Assembly: GCA_002868865.1 (NCBI GenBank)
Contig: PKUC01000079.1
Coordinates: 1 to 37,334 of the forward strand
Direction of reading: 5' to 3'
DNA from: Desulfuromonas sp.
GTDB lineage: Bacteria; Desulfobacterota; Desulfuromonadia; Desulfuromonadales; Geopsychrobacteraceae
DNA: 37,334 nucleotides
Part shown: one piece after another, positions 23,833 to 33,786 of the stretch
Layout of the letters: the number at the start of each line of letters is the position of its first letter
How positions within the stretch are numbered: the first letter of the stretch is position 1
The notes under the pieces: generated by a model
The model's input: the letters and a program-made list of their open reading frames with translations, nothing else
Database searches by the model: none
What the model was told of the DNA's origin: nothing
Program-made: the position numbers and the translations under genes

Positions 23833-24462
23833 TTACTTCGAGTAGAGTTCGACGATCAGCTGTTCCTGGAACTCAGGCGTGGTCAGCTCTTCGCGTACCG
23901 GCAGAGTCTTGATAGTTCCCTTAAAGGCGTCACGCTCAAGCTCTACCCAAGAGGGAATGCCGCGGCGCATGACGCTATCGAGAGACTCATTGATACAGGT
24001 TACTTGACGACTCTTCTCCCGCAATTCGACAACATCGTTCACCGAAACCTGGAAGGAGGGGATATCCACCTTGCGACCGTTGACGGTGAAGTGGCCGTGG
24101 CGGACCAGAGTTCTGGCCTGAGCACGTGAAGCAGCGAATCCGAGGCGATAGATGATACTGTCGAGACGACGCTCGAGAATCATCAGCAGCACCTCACCCG
24201 TAACACCCTTCATCCGGTCAGCTTTTTTGAAATACAGACGGAACTGCTTCTCCTGCAGCCCGTATGTTCTCTTAGTCTTTTGCTTCTCGCGAAGCTGCAG
24301 ACCATAATCGGTGACCTTAGTGCGACGCTGGCCGTGCTGACCAGGAGCATAGTTACGCCGTTCCAATGCACATTTGTCGGTATAGCATCTGTCCCCCTTA
24401 AGGAACAGCTTCGCGTTTTCTCTCCTGCACTGACGGCAGACGGGACCTGAATACCTTGCCAA
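23833..24462 (-). CDS. rpsD: Ribosomal protein S4 (zinc-ligand form)
   Basis: This 209-residue 30S assembly protein binds 16S rRNA at the five-way junction and in many bacteria represses its own operon. The N-terminal Cys9, Cys12, Cys26 and Cys31 form a zinc site (the C+ paralogue type). The S4 RNA-binding domain (about 95-160) contains [26 protein letters not shown]. The start is TTG with AAGGAGG 6-7 nt upstream; no ATG fits the conserved MARYSGPVC start. Confidence 0.98.
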   Translation of the reverse strand: MARYSGPVCRQCRRENAKLFLKGDRCYTDKCALERRNYAPGQHGQRRTKVTDYGLQLREKQKTKRTYGLQEKQFRLYFKKADRMKGVTGEVLLMILERRLDSIIYRLGFAASRAQARTLVRHGHFTVNGRKVDIPSFQVSVNDVVELREKSRQVTCINESLDSVMRRGIPSWVELERDAFKGTIKTLPVREELTTPEFQEQLIVELYSK

Positions 24463-24480
24463 CTTCTTCCTCCTTGACGC

Positions 24481-24876
24481 TTAAACGCGACGACGCTTGG
24501 GGGGACGGCACCCGTTGTGAGGGATCGGTGTAACGTCCTTGATCATTGTGACGGTCAAACCCGCGGTCGACAGTGCGCGCAGTGCAGACTCACGACCTGT
24601 ACCAGGGCCCTTGACACACGCTTCAACGTAACGCATGCCATGCTCCATCGCCTTGGTAGCCGCTTCTTCGGCTGCCATTTGCGCAGCGAAAGGGGTACTC
24701 TTACGGGAACCTTTGAAACCCTTGGCACCGGCGGTCGACCAGGAGACAACATTGCCTGCCGGGTCACAAATTGTCACGATCGTATTATTGAAAGTCGCCT
24801 GAATATGCGCTACACCTTTAGCGATATTCTTCTTTTCGACCTTCTTTCTACTGACTTTCTTGCCTGACTTAGCCAT
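24481..24876 (-). CDS. rpsK: Ribosomal protein S11
   Basis: This 131-residue platform protein of the 30S subunit contacts the mRNA exit region. The basic N terminus [15 protein letters not shown], the core [28 protein letters not shown] and the C-terminal [16 protein letters not shown] are all family hallmarks. GGAGG lies just before the ATG. It is 11 bp after rpsM. Confidence 0.99.
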   Translation of the reverse strand: MAKSGKKVSRKKVEKKNIAKGVAHIQATFNNTIVTICDPAGNVVSWSTAGAKGFKGSRKSTPFAAQMAAEEAATKAMEHGMRYVEACVKGPGTGRESALRALSTAGLTVTMIKDVTPIPHNGCRPPKRRRV

Positions 24877-24887
24877 GCTACCTCCGC

Positions 24888-25256
24888 TTACTTCTTCTTG
24901 CCAGCAACGGTCTTCTTAGGACCTTTACGTGTACGGGCATTGGTCTTGGTCTTTTGACCGTTGACCGGAAGCCCCTTACGATGGCGAAGACCACGGTAGC
25001 AGCCCAAATCCATCAGACGTTTAATGTTCATCGAAACCTCACGGCGCAGATCGCCTTCGACCGCATATTCACGGTCGACGATTTCACGAATCTTCGCCAA
25101 TTCTGCTTCTGTCAAATCGTCCGAACGGGCATTAAAATCCACGCTGGCCTTATTCAGAATATTTTTCGATGTCGTGCGACCAATCCCGTAAATATAGGTC
25201 AGGGCCACTTCAATGCGCTTGTTGCGCGGTAAATCGACTCCAGCAATACGTGCCAA
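24888..25256 (-). CDS. rpsM: Ribosomal protein S13
   Basis: This 122-residue protein of the 30S head forms bridges to the large subunit and touches P-site tRNA. It begins [26 protein letters not shown] and ends with the basic tail [32 protein letters not shown] is conserved. The start codon is TTG with AGGAGG about 8 nt upstream. It heads the alpha-operon part after rpmJ. Confidence 0.99.
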   Translation of the reverse strand: MARIAGVDLPRNKRIEVALTYIYGIGRTTSKNILNKASVDFNARSDDLTEAELAKIREIVDREYAVEGDLRREVSMNIKRLMDLGCYRGLRHRKGLPVNGQKTKTNARTRKGPKKTVAGKKK

Positions 25257-25276
25257 TGTCTTTTCCTCCTAGGACC

Positions 25277-25390
25277 TTATCCCTGTCTTTGCTTGTGTTT
25301 GGGATTCTCGCAGATGATCCGGACAACGCCTTTTCGTTTGATCACTTTGCACTTATCGCAGATCTTCTTTACCGAAGCTCTAACCTTCAT
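25277..25390 (-). CDS. rpmJ: Ribosomal protein L36
   Basis: This 37-residue 50S protein was read directly from the sequence. It starts [15 protein letters not shown] and ends [11 protein letters not shown]. Cys11, Cys14, Cys27 and His32 are the zinc ligands of the C+ form. It lies 62 bp after map and 20 bp before rpsM. The infA gene often found before rpmJ is absent here. Confidence 0.98.
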   Translation of the reverse strand: MKVRASVKKICDKCKVIKRKGVVRIICENPKHKQRQG

Positions 25391-25452
25391 CGTGAGATCC
25401 TTTTCTACTTCTGTCTCGAAATATCCACCCCGATCACCAAACTGTCGGGATG

Positions 25453-26199
25453 TCAGAGCCGGGTCAGTATTTCCGGGCCCTGCTCAGTAATTGCTATCGT
25501 GTGTTCAAAATGGGCCGACAACCGACCATCCGTCGTCACCGCAGTCCAACCATCATCCAGAACGCTTACCGCAGGCGTTCCCATATTAATCATCGGCTCT
25601 ATTGCCAAGGTCATCCCTGGCTTCAAGCGTGGACCACGTCCCGGAGTCCCGTAGTTGGGGATCTGTGGATCCTCATGAAGATTGGAACCGATGCCGTGGC
25701 CGACAAACTCTCGGACGACACCAAACCCCGCGGATTCCGCCGTAGCCTGAATCGCATGTGACACATCGGACAGATGCGCTCCGGGCTGTGCCGCGGCAAT
25801 ACCGTCAGCCAACGACTGTTTCGTTACATCCAGCAGGCCCTGTACACCCGGAGAAACCGGGCCGACCGGTGCAGTAAAGGCCGAATCCCCAAAATATCCG
25901 TCACAGACCAAGCCGAAATCGATGCTCAGGATCTCACCCTCCTGCAGTGGACGCTGATCCGGGAAACCGTGAACGACCCGATCGTTCGGTGACGCACAAA
26001 TAGTGAATGGAAAGCCACCGTACCCCTTGAAGGCAGGGCGCACCTTCCATTTTTTACACTGTTCTTCAGCAAGGCGATCGAGCTCAAGTGTTGTCACACC
26101 GGGCTGAATCTTCTGCTTTAGCAACTCAAGAACTTCGGCGACCATACGACCGGACCTACGCATGCGGTCCAGCTCAGTCGACGACTTGAGAACAATCAT
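25453..26199 (-). CDS. map: Methionine aminopeptidase, type I
   Basis: This 248-residue metalloprotease removes the initiator methionine from nascent proteins. The pita-bread fold ligands are visible: the two Asp in [18 protein letters not shown], the His in [13 protein letters not shown], a Glu in [10 protein letters not shown] and a Glu in [12 protein letters not shown]. The catalytic-side His is in [10 protein letters not shown]. There is no N-terminal zinc-finger extension, so it is type Ia. It begins 3 bp after adk within the spc region. Confidence 0.98.
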   Translation of the reverse strand: MIVLKSSTELDRMRRSGRMVAEVLELLKQKIQPGVTTLELDRLAEEQCKKWKVRPAFKGYGGFPFTICASPNDRVVHGFPDQRPLQEGEILSIDFGLVCDGYFGDSAFTAPVGPVSPGVQGLLDVTKQSLADGIAAAQPGAHLSDVSHAIQATAESAGFGVVREFVGHGIGSNLHEDPQIPNYGTPGRGPRLKPGMTLAIEPMINMGTPAVSVLDDGWTAVTTDGRLSAHFEHTIAITEQGPEILTRL

Positions 26200-26202
26200 A
26201 CC

Positions 26203-26850
26203 TTAGTTCGCCTGCAGGGTTCCGAGAATCTCTTCCTGCACACTGGAGATATCAGCCATACCATCAACTGTTTTCAGCAATCCCTGGCGCTGGTAATACG
26301 CCTCAAGGGGGGCCGTCAGATCTTGATAGACCTGCATCCGGTTGCGGATCGTCGCCTCCTGATCGTCATCGCGCTGAATCAAAGCACCTGAACAGGCATC
26401 ACAAATCCCGTCCTGTGATGGAGGGTCAAAGGTGATGTGATACCCCTTTCCGCACCCTGCACAGGCCCTGCGCCCGGTCAATCGAGCAACCAATGCATCG
26501 ATATCAACATTCAACGAGATGACCGCATCCAGCTCTTTTTCAAGCTCGACCAGACACTGACTGAGAGCATCCGCCTGAGGAACCGTGCGCGGGAAACCGT
26601 CAAGGATAAACCCCTGATCACAGTCAGCAAGCTGCAACCGATCACGGACGATACCGATAACGACTTCATCGGGAACCAGACCGCCCGCATCCATGTGCTG
26701 CTTTGCCTTCATGCCCATCTCGGTCTGCTCACGAACCGCAGCGCGGAGCATATCTCCCGTTGAAATCTGCGGGATACCGAATTTTTCTACTAGCATAGCC
26801 GCCTGGGTGCCTTTTCCTGCCCCAGGAGGGCCGAGCAAAATCAGTTTCAT
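26203..26850 (-). CDS. adk: Adenylate kinase (zinc-type LID)
   Basis: This 215-residue enzyme interconverts ATP plus AMP with two ADP. The P loop is GPPGAGKGT at 7-15 and AMP-binding DGFPRTVPQADAL is conserved. The LID has a Cys4 set (CAGC and CDAC), as in zinc-containing long-form Adk. The ATG at 26850 has AGGGG upstream; a TTG nine bases earlier is rejected. It lies 12 bp after secY, a common bacterial order. Confidence 0.98.
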   Translation of the reverse strand: MKLILLGPPGAGKGTQAAMLVEKFGIPQISTGDMLRAAVREQTEMGMKAKQHMDAGGLVPDEVVIGIVRDRLQLADCDQGFILDGFPRTVPQADALSQCLVELEKELDAVISLNVDIDALVARLTGRRACAGCGKGYHITFDPPSQDGICDACSGALIQRDDDQEATIRNRMQVYQDLTAPLEAYYQRQGLLKTVDGMADISSVQEEILGTLQAN

Positions 26851-26862
26851 GCTTATCAACCC

Positions 26863-28173
26863 CTAGCCACGACGACCCTTGATCGTCGCCCCCTTCATGA
26901 ACCCTTCATATGAACGGGAGATGAGATGGGCTTCGATCTGGGATGCCGTATCCATACCGACACCGACAACAATCAACAGAGACGTTCCACCGAAGAAGAA
27001 CGGAACGTTAAACTTACTGATCATAATGGTCGGCAGAACACAGACCGCAGACACATAGATCGCGCCTGCGAAAGTGAGACGGCTTAATACTGTATCGAGA
27101 TAGTCCGCTGTTTCTTTGCCGGGTCGAATCCCGGGCACGTAACCACCTTGATTCTTTATATTTTCCGAAACGTTAATCGGATTAAAGGTGACAGCCGTGT
27201 AGAAGTAGCAGAAGAAGACAATAAATGCAACATAAAAAAGATTATAAATCCAGTGACCAGGAGTCATCACAGCGGCTACAGACTGAACCCAAGGGATGTC
27301 GATCAGGTTCGCTACTGTAGCGGGAAACATAATGATCGAACTGGCAAAAATCGGCGGGATAACACCGCTCATGTTGATCTTCAGCGGCAGATGACTCGAC
27401 TGACCGCCCATATTCCGCATCCCGACTACGCGCTTGGCGTAATGTATCGGAACCCGGCGCTGAGCACGCTCCATGAAGATGATTGCCGACACGACGGCCA
27501 ACATCAAAACAAGGATGAAGAGAATCACGGTCGGCGTCATCGCGCCGGTACTGACCAGACGCATCGAGTTAACGATTGCCGAGGGCGTCCCGGCGATGAT
27601 ACCAGCAAAGATTATCAGGGAGATTCCGTTACCGATACCGCGCTCAGTGATCTGCTCACCAAGCCACATGATAAAAGCTGTGCCCGCAGTCAGGGTCAGG
27701 ACGGTCAACGTGATAAAACCAGGCCCAGGGTTCGCCACAACAGGCTCACCGGCAGGTCCGGTCATGGTCTGGAGTCCGGCAGCAATACCGGCACCCTGAA
27801 TCACAGCAAGAACGATCGTGCCGTAACGGGTATATTGAGTTATCTTCTTGCGCCCCTGTTCACCTTCCTTGGAAAGCTTTTCAATGGGCTCAAAGACAAC
27901 AGTCAGCAGCTGCAGAATGATCGACGCGCTGATATACGGCATGATCCCCAGCGCGAACACGGTCATACGCTGCAAAGCACCACCGGTAAAGGCGCTAACC
28001 ATTCCAAGCAAGGTCCCCTCGGTCCCTTCAAAAAACTTCGCCAGGACTTGTGCGTCGATCCCCGGAGTCGGAACATGGCAGCCGATACGATAAACGGCGA
28101 GCATGCCGAGTGTAAAAAGGATACGACGCCGCAGCTCTGGAATTGAGAAGATATTCTGCAGCGTATTAATCAC
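26863..28173 (-). CDS. secY: Protein translocase subunit SecY
   Basis: This 436-residue channel of the Sec translocon has ten transmembrane helices. IPELRRRILFTLGMLAVYRIGCHVPTPGID opens the protein, and the plug region FTGGALQRMTVFALGIMPYISASIILQLL follows. FYTAVTFNPINVSENIKNQGGYVPGIRPG is the conserved cytoplasmic loop. The start is GTG at 28173 with GAGGG 8 nt upstream and only 1 bp after the rplO stop. A longer frame to 28209 would run into rplO and is rejected. Confidence 0.98.
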   Translation of the reverse strand: MINTLQNIFSIPELRRRILFTLGMLAVYRIGCHVPTPGIDAQVLAKFFEGTEGTLLGMVSAFTGGALQRMTVFALGIMPYISASIILQLLTVVFEPIEKLSKEGEQGRKKITQYTRYGTIVLAVIQGAGIAAGLQTMTGPAGEPVVANPGPGFITLTVLTLTAGTAFIMWLGEQITERGIGNGISLIIFAGIIAGTPSAIVNSMRLVSTGAMTPTVILFILVLMLAVVSAIIFMERAQRRVPIHYAKRVVGMRNMGGQSSHLPLKINMSGVIPPIFASSIIMFPATVANLIDIPWVQSVAAVMTPGHWIYNLFYVAFIVFFCYFYTAVTFNPINVSENIKNQGGYVPGIRPGKETADYLDTVLSRLTFAGAIYVSAVCVLPTIMISKFNVPFFFGGTSLLIVVGVGMDTASQIEAHLISRSYEGFMKGATIKGRRG

Positions 28174-28174
28174 G

Positions 28175-28615
28175 TTAGAGTCCCTCGACCTTACCGCCCG
28201 CAGCCTCAATTTTGGCGACAGCAGACTTGCTGAATTTATGAGCCTTCACGGTAAGCGCCTTGGTCAGCTCGCCGTCAGCGAGAATCTTGACCCCGTCCTT
28301 AACCTTAGTCATCAGACCGGCTTTGCCGAGTGCTTCCAAATCAACAACACTGCCCGCCTCGAAGGTCTCGAGATCACGCAGATTGACCAAGGTATATTCC
28401 TTACGGTTGAGTGATACAAAGCCGCGCTTAGGAAGACGACGGTGGAGGGGCATCTGACCACCCTCGAAACCGGGTTTGACACCACCGCCACTACGTGCAT
28501 TCTGGCCCTTGTGACCATTACCTGAGGTCTTACCAGTTCCCGATCCGGGACCACGACCGATACGCTTTCTTGTACGTGTAGAACCGGCAGCCGGTTTGAG
28601 ATTACTTAAATCCAT
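28175..28615 (-). CDS. rplO: Ribosomal protein L15
   Basis: This 146-residue late-assembly 50S protein has the Gly/Arg-rich N terminus [20 protein letters not shown] and the [18 protein letters not shown] signature. AGGACAG precedes the ATG. Its stop is 1 bp from the secY GTG, so secY translation is probably coupled to it. Confidence 0.99.
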   Translation of the reverse strand: MDLSNLKPAAGSTRTRKRIGRGPGSGTGKTSGNGHKGQNARSGGGVKPGFEGGQMPLHRRLPKRGFVSLNRKEYTLVNLRDLETFEAGSVVDLEALGKAGLMTKVKDGVKILADGELTKALTVKAHKFSKSAVAKIEAAGGKVEGL

Positions 28616-28635
28616 CTTGCTGTCCTCACTGACAA

Positions 28636-28815
28636 TCAGTCTTCGACTGCTACCATATGTTCAACTTTGCGGATCATACCACGGATTTGTGGGGAATCCT
28701 GCAATACAACCGTCTGATGCAGGCGGTTGAGCCCAAGCCCTTTCAGGACTTTACCGAAATACGCCTTTCGGCCAATCGGACTTTTTTTCAGGGTGACTTT
28801 TACTTCAGTCGCCAT
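28636..28815 (-). CDS. rpmD: Ribosomal protein L30
   Basis: This 59-residue 50S protein was read directly from the sequence. It starts [17 protein letters not shown], continues [19 protein letters not shown] and ends [10 protein letters not shown]. It has the short bacterial form. It is 23 bp after rpsE and 20 bp before rplO, the canonical spc order. Confidence 0.98.
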   Translation of the reverse strand: MATEVKVTLKKSPIGRKAYFGKVLKGLGLNRLHQTVVLQDSPQIRGMIRKVEHMVAVED

Positions 28816-28838
28816 GGGAAATCTCCTTCACAGAGTGC

Positions 28839-29324
28839 CTAATCGGTCAGACCGCGGCGCGCCTTAATATCGTCAGGGCTTCTGAGCATTTTAAGTGCGT
28901 TAATTGTCGCCTTGACCACGTTATGCGGATTGTTCGAACCCAGACACTTGGTCAGGATATTGCCGACGCCCACAGCCTCGAGGATTGGACGAACCGCTCC
29001 ACCGGCGATAACTCCGGTACCCTCAGATGCCGGCTTCAGCAGAACCTTGCCCGCACCGAACTTGCCGATAACATCATAAGGGATTGTCCGGTCCTGCAGA
29101 GGCACCTTGACTAGGCTTTTCTTGGCCTGCTCAACACCTTTACGGATCGCCTCCGGAACTTCTTTCGCCTTACCCAGCCCGTAACCGACGTGACCTTCAC
29201 CGTCACCGACAACGACCAGTGCGGAAAAGCTGAAACGACGACCACCCTTAACAACTTTCGAGTTCCGATTGATATGGATAACCCGATCAGTCAAGTTCAA
29301 TTCATTTGGATCGATAAGCAGCAC
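28839..29324 (-). CDS. rpsE: Ribosomal protein S5
   Basis: This 161-residue 30S protein is involved in decoding fidelity and mRNA helicase action. [47 protein letters not shown] is the family core, and [16 protein letters not shown] is near the C terminus. The start is GTG with AGAGGAG upstream at good spacing. It is 11 bp after rplR. Confidence 0.99.
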   Translation of the reverse strand: MLLIDPNELNLTDRVIHINRNSKVVKGGRRFSFSALVVVGDGEGHVGYGLGKAKEVPEAIRKGVEQAKKSLVKVPLQDRTIPYDVIGKFGAGKVLLKPASEGTGVIAGGAVRPILEAVGVGNILTKCLGSNNPHNVVKATINALKMLRSPDDIKARRGLTD

Positions 29325-29335
29325 GAGCTTCTCCT

Positions 29336-29704
29336 CTACAGCTTCAAACCGGCTTCACGAGCGGCGTCTGCAAGTGCTTGCACGCGCCCCTGGTAAAGAA
29401 AGCCATTGCGGTCAAAGACAACAGTCTTGATATTTTTTTCAAGAGCCTTTTGAGCGATGGCAGTCCCAACGGCCTTAGCGGCCTCAACATTGCCTTTAGC
29501 ACTCAGGCCTTCTGCGACACCCTTTGTCAGTGTGGACGCAGCTGCCAACGTCTGGCCGTTCACATCCTCAACAATCTGAGCGTAAATATGATTTGCACTG
29601 CGAAACACCGAAAGCCTAGGGCATTCCAGAGTTCCCCGCACCTTTTTACGAACACGCAACTGACGCTTCAGCCGAGCTGTCCGTCTTTTCTGGGAAACGT
29701 CCAC
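29336..29704 (-). CDS. rplR: Ribosomal protein L18
   Basis: This 122-residue 5S-rRNA-binding 50S protein has [32 protein letters not shown] and the C-terminal [24 protein letters not shown]. The preferred start is GTG at 29704, 7 nt after GGAG; a TTG two codons upstream lies too close to the ribosome site. Confidence 0.97.
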   Translation of the reverse strand: MDVSQKRRTARLKRQLRVRKKVRGTLECPRLSVFRSANHIYAQIVEDVNGQTLAAASTLTKGVAEGLSAKGNVEAAKAVGTAIAQKALEKNIKTVVFDRNGFLYQGRVQALADAAREAGLKL

Positions 29705-29728
29705 TGACAAACTCCTTCCAGCTATTTA

Positions 29729-30265
29729 TTACTTACCGGTCTTTCCGGCTTTACGCACAATATGCTCATCCGCGTACTTAATTCCCTTGCCCTTGTAGGG
29801 CTCAGGCTTACGGAATGAACGGATCTTTGCCGCAGCAGAACCGACCAACTGCTTGTCGATTCCTTTCACCAGCAGCTTGGTCTGCTTGTCGACTTCAACT
29901 TCGATACCAGCAGGAAGCTCATAGACAACGGGATGAGAATATCCCAGAGCCATCGTCAATGTAGACCCTTTGATCTCAGCGCGATAACCGACACCATTGA
30001 TCTCCAGCCCTTTACTGAAACCCTCGGTTACGCCGATCACCATATTATTGATGAGTGAGCGGACGAGTCCATGAAGGGCACGATCGGCCTTGTCATCAGA
30101 AGGACGAGAAACCACAATCTGCTCTGCCTCAACCGCGACCGGAATCGTCTCGGGCAGAGACTGGGAAAGCTTTCCCTTCGGCCCTTGAACGTCTATCTGT
30201 GAGCCGTTCATGGTGACCTTAACCCCTGAGGGGATCACTACCGGCAATTTACCTATTCTTGACAT
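29729..30265 (-). CDS. rplF: Ribosomal protein L6
   Basis: This 178-residue 50S protein near the factor-binding site is made of two duplicated L6 domains. [16 protein letters not shown] opens the first. The second holds [33 protein letters not shown], the conserved RNA-binding C-terminal signature. Length is normal. It lies 25 bp after rpsH. Confidence 0.99.
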   Translation of the reverse strand: MSRIGKLPVVIPSGVKVTMNGSQIDVQGPKGKLSQSLPETIPVAVEAEQIVVSRPSDDKADRALHGLVRSLINNMVIGVTEGFSKGLEINGVGYRAEIKGSTLTMALGYSHPVVYELPAGIEVEVDKQTKLLVKGIDKQLVGSAAAKIRSFRKPEPYKGKGIKYADEHIVRKAGKTGK

Positions 30266-30290
30266 CTTCTCAGCTCCTGACTTCTACGAT

Positions 30291-30689
30291 CTACCAGACC
30301 GTGCAGATCACTTCACCGCCAACCTGCGCCTGGCGAGCTGCGACATCATCCATAACCCCTTTAGAGGTCGACAAAATGCAACAGCCGTGACCGCTCTTCA
30401 CCAAGGGAATCTCGTCCTTACCCACATAGACTCGACGTCCGGGAGTCGAAACACGCTTGATTTCATGGATGACAGGCATCTGATTTTCATCATATTTCAG
30501 GTTGATCCTGAGGATCCCCTGTTTGCTATCTGAAATCACTTTACAATTCTTGATATAACCCAGTTCTTTAAGAACATTGGTTACCGCAACTTTAACGTTG
30601 CTGCTGGGGACATCAAGTTTGGCGTGTCCTGCCATGCCCGCATTTCGAATACGAGTCAGCAGATCCGCCATAGGGTCGGTCATTGACAT
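30291..30689 (-). CDS. rpsH: Ribosomal protein S8
   Basis: This 132-residue primary 16S rRNA-binding protein starts [22 protein letters not shown] and ends with [33 protein letters not shown]-type residues. The C-terminal [10 protein letters not shown] region corresponds to the usual GxMTDxxAR motif. AGAGGAG is 8 nt before the first ATG. In E. coli S8 represses the spc operon; no site was examined here. Confidence 0.98.
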   Translation of the reverse strand: MSMTDPMADLLTRIRNAGMAGHAKLDVPSSNVKVAVTNVLKELGYIKNCKVISDSKQGILRINLKYDENQMPVIHEIKRVSTPGRRVYVGKDEIPLVKSGHGCCILSTSKGVMDDVAARQAQVGGEVICTVW

Positions 30690-30713
30690 GGATGAAACTC
30701 CTCTTTGCTGGGC

Positions 30714-30899
30714 TTACCAGCTGGACTTGACCACTCCGGGGACCTTCCCCTCAGAAGCCAGTTTCCGCAGACAGATTCTGCACATATCAAACTTACGGTA
30801 GTAGGCTCTCGGACGACCACAGATCGGGCAGCGGTTATACTCCCGGACCTGAAACTTTTGGGGTCGCTTCGCCTTGGCAATCATTGACTTCTTCGCCAC
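30714..30899 (-). CDS. rpsZ: Ribosomal protein S14, type Z (zinc form)
   Basis: This is the 61-residue short S14 of the 30S head. Cys24, Cys27, Cys40 and Cys43 (CPIC and CRIC) bind zinc. The short zinc form differs from the longer cysteine-free S14 of enterobacteria. The start is GTG, 7 nt after GGAGG. It lies between rplE and rpsH as in the canonical spc order. Confidence 0.98.
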   Translation of the reverse strand: MAKKSMIAKAKRPQKFQVREYNRCPICGRPRAYYRKFDMCRICLRKLASEGKVPGVVKSSW

Positions 30900-30923
30900 A
30901 ACAAATCCTCCGCTATCCAGCGA

Positions 30924-31463
30924 TTATTTTCTGAACGGCATCCCGAGACCGCGGAGAAGGGCACGCCCCTCTTCATCGGTTTTTGCCGTGGTCACAATCG
31001 AAACATTCAGTCCAGACACCTTAGCGATCGCCTCGATATCGATCTCAGGGAAGATCAGCTGCTCGCGGATTCCCAGAGTGTAGTTGCCGCGACCGTCGAA
31101 CGCTTTAGGGGACACACCCTTAAAGTCGCGCACACGGGGAAGTGCGACATTGATCAGACGGTCTAGAAACTCCCAGGCACGACCCTGACGGAGAGTGACA
31201 CAGGCACCGATCGACATCTCTTCACGCAGCTTAAAACTGGCGATAGACTTCTTAGCCTTGGTGATAACAGCCTTCTGACCGCTGATTTTCTCCAGTTCCT
31301 CGACTGCGGACTCAAGCAGCTTTGGATTCTGGATCGCTTCACCCAGTCCCATGTTCAGAACGACCTTTTCGATTTTTGGAACTTCCATGACGTTCTTGTA
31401 CTGGAATTCCTTCATCAGCGCAGGAACCTGTTCCTGCTGATATGCCTGCTTTAACCTGGCCAT
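30924..31463 (-). CDS. rplE: Ribosomal protein L5
   Basis: This 179-residue 5S-rRNA-binding protein of the central protuberance contains [26 protein letters not shown] and, near the end, [20 protein letters not shown]. The ATG at 31463 follows GGAG by 7 nt; the adjacent in-frame TTG is rejected. It is 12 bp after rplX. Confidence 0.98.
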   Translation of the reverse strand: MARLKQAYQQEQVPALMKEFQYKNVMEVPKIEKVVLNMGLGEAIQNPKLLESAVEELEKISGQKAVITKAKKSIASFKLREEMSIGACVTLRQGRAWEFLDRLINVALPRVRDFKGVSPKAFDGRGNYTLGIREQLIFPEIDIEAIAKVSGLNVSIVTTAKTDEEGRALLRGLGMPFRK

Positions 31464-31475
31464 CAAAATCTCCGT

Positions 31476-31805
31476 TTACTTATCGACAATCTCGTTACAT
31501 TTTTTACAGTAACGGGCTTTTTTGCCATCATCGAGAATGCGAATTCCGGTGCGTGCCGGAGCATCACAAGAACTGCAGACCAACATCACGTTGGAAATGC
31601 TGAGGGCGGCCTCTTTTTCGACGATTCCACCTTCCGGATTCAACTGACTCGGACGAATGTGGCGCTTGACAACGTTCAAGCTCTCAACAACGACACGACC
31701 TTTCGCAGGAAAGACACGCAGAACCTTACCGGTTTTGCCCTTCTCCTTACCCGCGATAACTTTTACCGTATCGTCTTTTTTTACGTGCATTTTAGCCAAT
31801 GCCAT
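31476..31805 (-). CDS. rplX: Ribosomal protein L24 with C-terminal Cys4 motif
   Basis: This 109-residue assembly-initiating 50S protein has the KOW motif KKDDTVKVIAGKEKGKTGKVLRVFP and the loop RPSQLNPEGGIVEKEAALSISNVML. Cys77, Cys80, Cys100 and Cys103 form a likely zinc knuckle in the C-terminal part, a pattern seen in a subset of bacterial L24 proteins. An alternative ATG five codons in (31790) is possible. Confidence 0.97.
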   Translation of the reverse strand: MALAKMHVKKDDTVKVIAGKEKGKTGKVLRVFPAKGRVVVESLNVVKRHIRPSQLNPEGGIVEKEAALSISNVMLVCSSCDAPARTGIRILDDGKKARYCKKCNEIVDK

Positions 31806-31831
31806 CGGTTTTAGTCTCCAGCAAATGCGTA

Positions 31832-32200
31832 TTAAAGAACTTCAGGGGCCAGCGACACGATATTCATGAACTGACGCGCGCGCAACTCACGGGCGACAGG
31901 TCCAAAGATCCGAGTACCGACAGGCTCATTGGCCTGGCTGACAACAACCGCCGAATTCACATCGAAGCGGATGAATGAACCGTCAGGGCGGGGAATCTCT
32001 TTCGTGGTACGAACGATGACCGCACGCACAACATCACCCTTTTTGACCTTGGAGTTCGGCAGAGCCTCTTTTACACTGCAAATGATCACATCGCCAATTC
32101 CGGCATACTTTCGCTTGGAACCGCCAGGGACCTTGATGCAGCAGAGTTTCTTCGCTCCTGAATTATCAGCTGAGCTGAGGATGGTCTGCATCTGAATCAT
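31832..32200 (-). CDS. rplN: Ribosomal protein L14
   Basis: This 122-residue 50S protein of the subunit interface starts [39 protein letters not shown] and continues with [28 protein letters not shown]. It ends [12 protein letters not shown]. All are standard signatures and the length is exact for the family. It is 13 bp after rpsQ. Confidence 0.99.
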   Translation of the reverse strand: MIQMQTILSSADNSGAKKLCCIKVPGGSKRKYAGIGDVIICSVKEALPNSKVKKGDVVRAVIVRTTKEIPRPDGSFIRFDVNSAVVVSQANEPVGTRIFGPVARELRARQFMNIVSLAPEVL

Positions 32201-32213
32201 ATCGACAAATCTC

Positions 32214-32480
32214 CTATACGGTTACTGATTTTTCCAGAACCTGACGAACACGCCAGCGCTTGTCACGCGACAGTGGTCTGGTCTCAACGATCAGAACCTT
32301 GTCTCCGACACTGCAGGTGTTCAGCTCATCATGGGCCTTACAGGTAACCTTACGCTTAATGTATTTTTTATAAATACTGTGCTTGACCAGCCGATCCATG
32401 CGGACAACGACAGTCTTGTCCATCTTGTTGCTGACCACGATTCCAGTCCGGGTTCTCCGGTTGCCTCGCTCATTACTCAT
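32214..32480 (-). CDS. rpsQ: Ribosomal protein S17
   Basis: This 88-residue primary 16S-binding protein with an OB fold contains [33 protein letters not shown] and [30 protein letters not shown] precedes the ATG. It is 17 bp after rpmC. Confidence 0.99.
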   Translation of the reverse strand: MSNERGNRRTRTGIVVSNKMDKTVVVRMDRLVKHSIYKKYIKRKVTCKAHDELNTCSVGDKVLIVETRPLSRDKRWRVRQVLEKSVTV

Positions 32481-32497
32481 GACTTTTCCTCGTCCCT

Positions 32498-32689
32498 TTA
32501 AGCACCCAGTTTCTGATTCAGGACCGTCTTGACACGCGCGACGTCCTTCTTGATCTGGGAAAGTCGAGCCGTATTCTCCAGATGTCCGGTATAGAGCTGG
32601 AAGCGCAGGTTGAACATTTCCTGCTGCATCTCAGTTACTTTCTGCTGAAGATCCTCTACTTTCAGATCTTTAAGTTCACTAGCTTTCAT
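32498..32689 (-). CDS. rpmC: Ribosomal protein L29
   Basis: This 63-residue two-helix protein at the peptide exit tunnel rim helps dock SRP and trigger factor. The motif [23 protein letters not shown] is diagnostic. Its ATG lies inside the rplP coding end, overlapping it by 11 bp, so translation is probably coupled. Confidence 0.98.
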   Translation of the reverse strand: MKASELKDLKVEDLQQKVTEMQQEMFNLRFQLYTGHLENTARLSQIKKDVARVKTVLNQKLGA

Positions 32690-33104
32690 CAGATCCGACC
32701 TCTCTTTTCACAAACTTGGTCTTCATCGGCAGCTTGTGAGCCGCAAGACGAAACGCCTCCCGCGCGGTCTCTTCATCAACCCCTTGCATCTCGTAAATCA
32801 CGTGGCCGGGTTTGACGACAGCAACCCACTTTTCTGGAGAACCTTTACCTTTACCCATCCGAGTTTCGGCAGGTTTACTGGTCAAAGGCTTGTGGGGGAA
32901 ACTCCGAATCCAAATTTTACCACCCCGTTTAATGTAACGGGTCATGGCACGACGCGCAGCCTCAATCTGGCGTGACGACAACCAACCGCACTCCAGCGCC
33001 TGCAGGCCGAAGTCTCCAAAGTTGACCTCATTGCCACGCATGGCCTGACCTGTCATCCGGCCAGTAAACTGCTTCCTACGCTTTACCCTCTTCGGCATTA
33101 ACAT
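32679..33104 (-). CDS. rplP: Ribosomal protein L16
   Basis: This 141-residue 50S protein near the A-site tRNA elbow has [37 protein letters not shown], a central [39 protein letters not shown] and [30 protein letters not shown] is 9 nt before the first ATG. Length is slightly above the E. coli protein. Confidence 0.99.
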   Translation of the reverse strand: MLMPKRVKRRKQFTGRMTGQAMRGNEVNFGDFGLQALECGWLSSRQIEAARRAMTRYIKRGGKIWIRSFPHKPLTSKPAETRMGKGKGSPEKWVAVVKPGHVIYEMQGVDEETAREAFRLAAHKLPMKTKFVKREVGSDES

Positions 33105-33122
33105 GGTAACTAGCTCCTGTCA

Positions 33123-33767
33123 TCAGCCGGCGGGCTGGTCCTTGGCGAAGACCTCACCTTTAAAGATGAGAACTTTAACGCCGATAATTCCATACGTGGT
33201 CTTCGCTTCGGCGAACCCGTAATCAATATCCGCGCGCAGGGTATGAAGAGGCACACGACCTTCACGGTACCACTCGATCCTGCTCATCTCCGCACCACCG
33301 AGCCGTCCTGCACAATTGATCTTGATCCCCTTTGCGCCGAACTTAAGCGCCATCTGCACGCTCCGTTTCATGGCACGACGGAAAGCGACTCGACGCTCCA
33401 TCTGCAGGGCAACATTCTCGGCTACGAGCTGTGCATCAACTTCAGGCTTACGGACTTCCTGAATATTGATGAAGCACTCATCGTCGGTGAGCTTGGCCAA
33501 ATCCTTTTTGAGGACTTCGACTTCAGCACCCTTCTTGCCGATGATGATACCGGGACGGGCAGCAAAGATATTGATCTTTACTTTGTTTGCCGCGCGCTCC
33601 AGTTCAATTTTTGAAATACCCGCGTGGTAGAGGCGCTTCTTCAGGAAGTTACGCAGTTTCAGGTCTGCGTGTAACTTCTCGGAGTAATCTCCATCTGCGT
33701 ACCACCTGGATTCCCAAGTCCGGTTAATTCCCAGACGGAAGCCTATTGGATGAACTTTCTGGCCCAA
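33123..33767 (-). CDS. rpsC: Ribosomal protein S3
   Basis: This 214-residue mRNA-entry protein of the 30S subunit starts [22 protein letters not shown]. Its KH domain has the [10 protein letters not shown] loop. The C-terminal domain has [20 protein letters not shown] and [20 protein letters not shown]. The start codon is TTG, preceded by a full-length AGGAGGTGA ribosome site 7 nt away, a strong site that may offset the weak codon. Confidence 0.99.
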   Translation of the reverse strand: MGQKVHPIGFRLGINRTWESRWYADGDYSEKLHADLKLRNFLKKRLYHAGISKIELERAANKVKINIFAARPGIIIGKKGAEVEVLKKDLAKLTDDECFINIQEVRKPEVDAQLVAENVALQMERRVAFRRAMKRSVQMALKFGAKGIKINCAGRLGGAEMSRIEWYREGRVPLHTLRADIDYGFAEAKTTYGIIGVKVLIFKGEVFAKDQPAG

Positions 33768-33786
33768 AGGGTCACCTCCTTAAAAA

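Noticed and set aside
27148-28146. 332-codon plus-strand open frame opposite secY
   Set aside because: Composition is very polar and low in complexity, without start signals; it is a shadow of the conserved secY gene.
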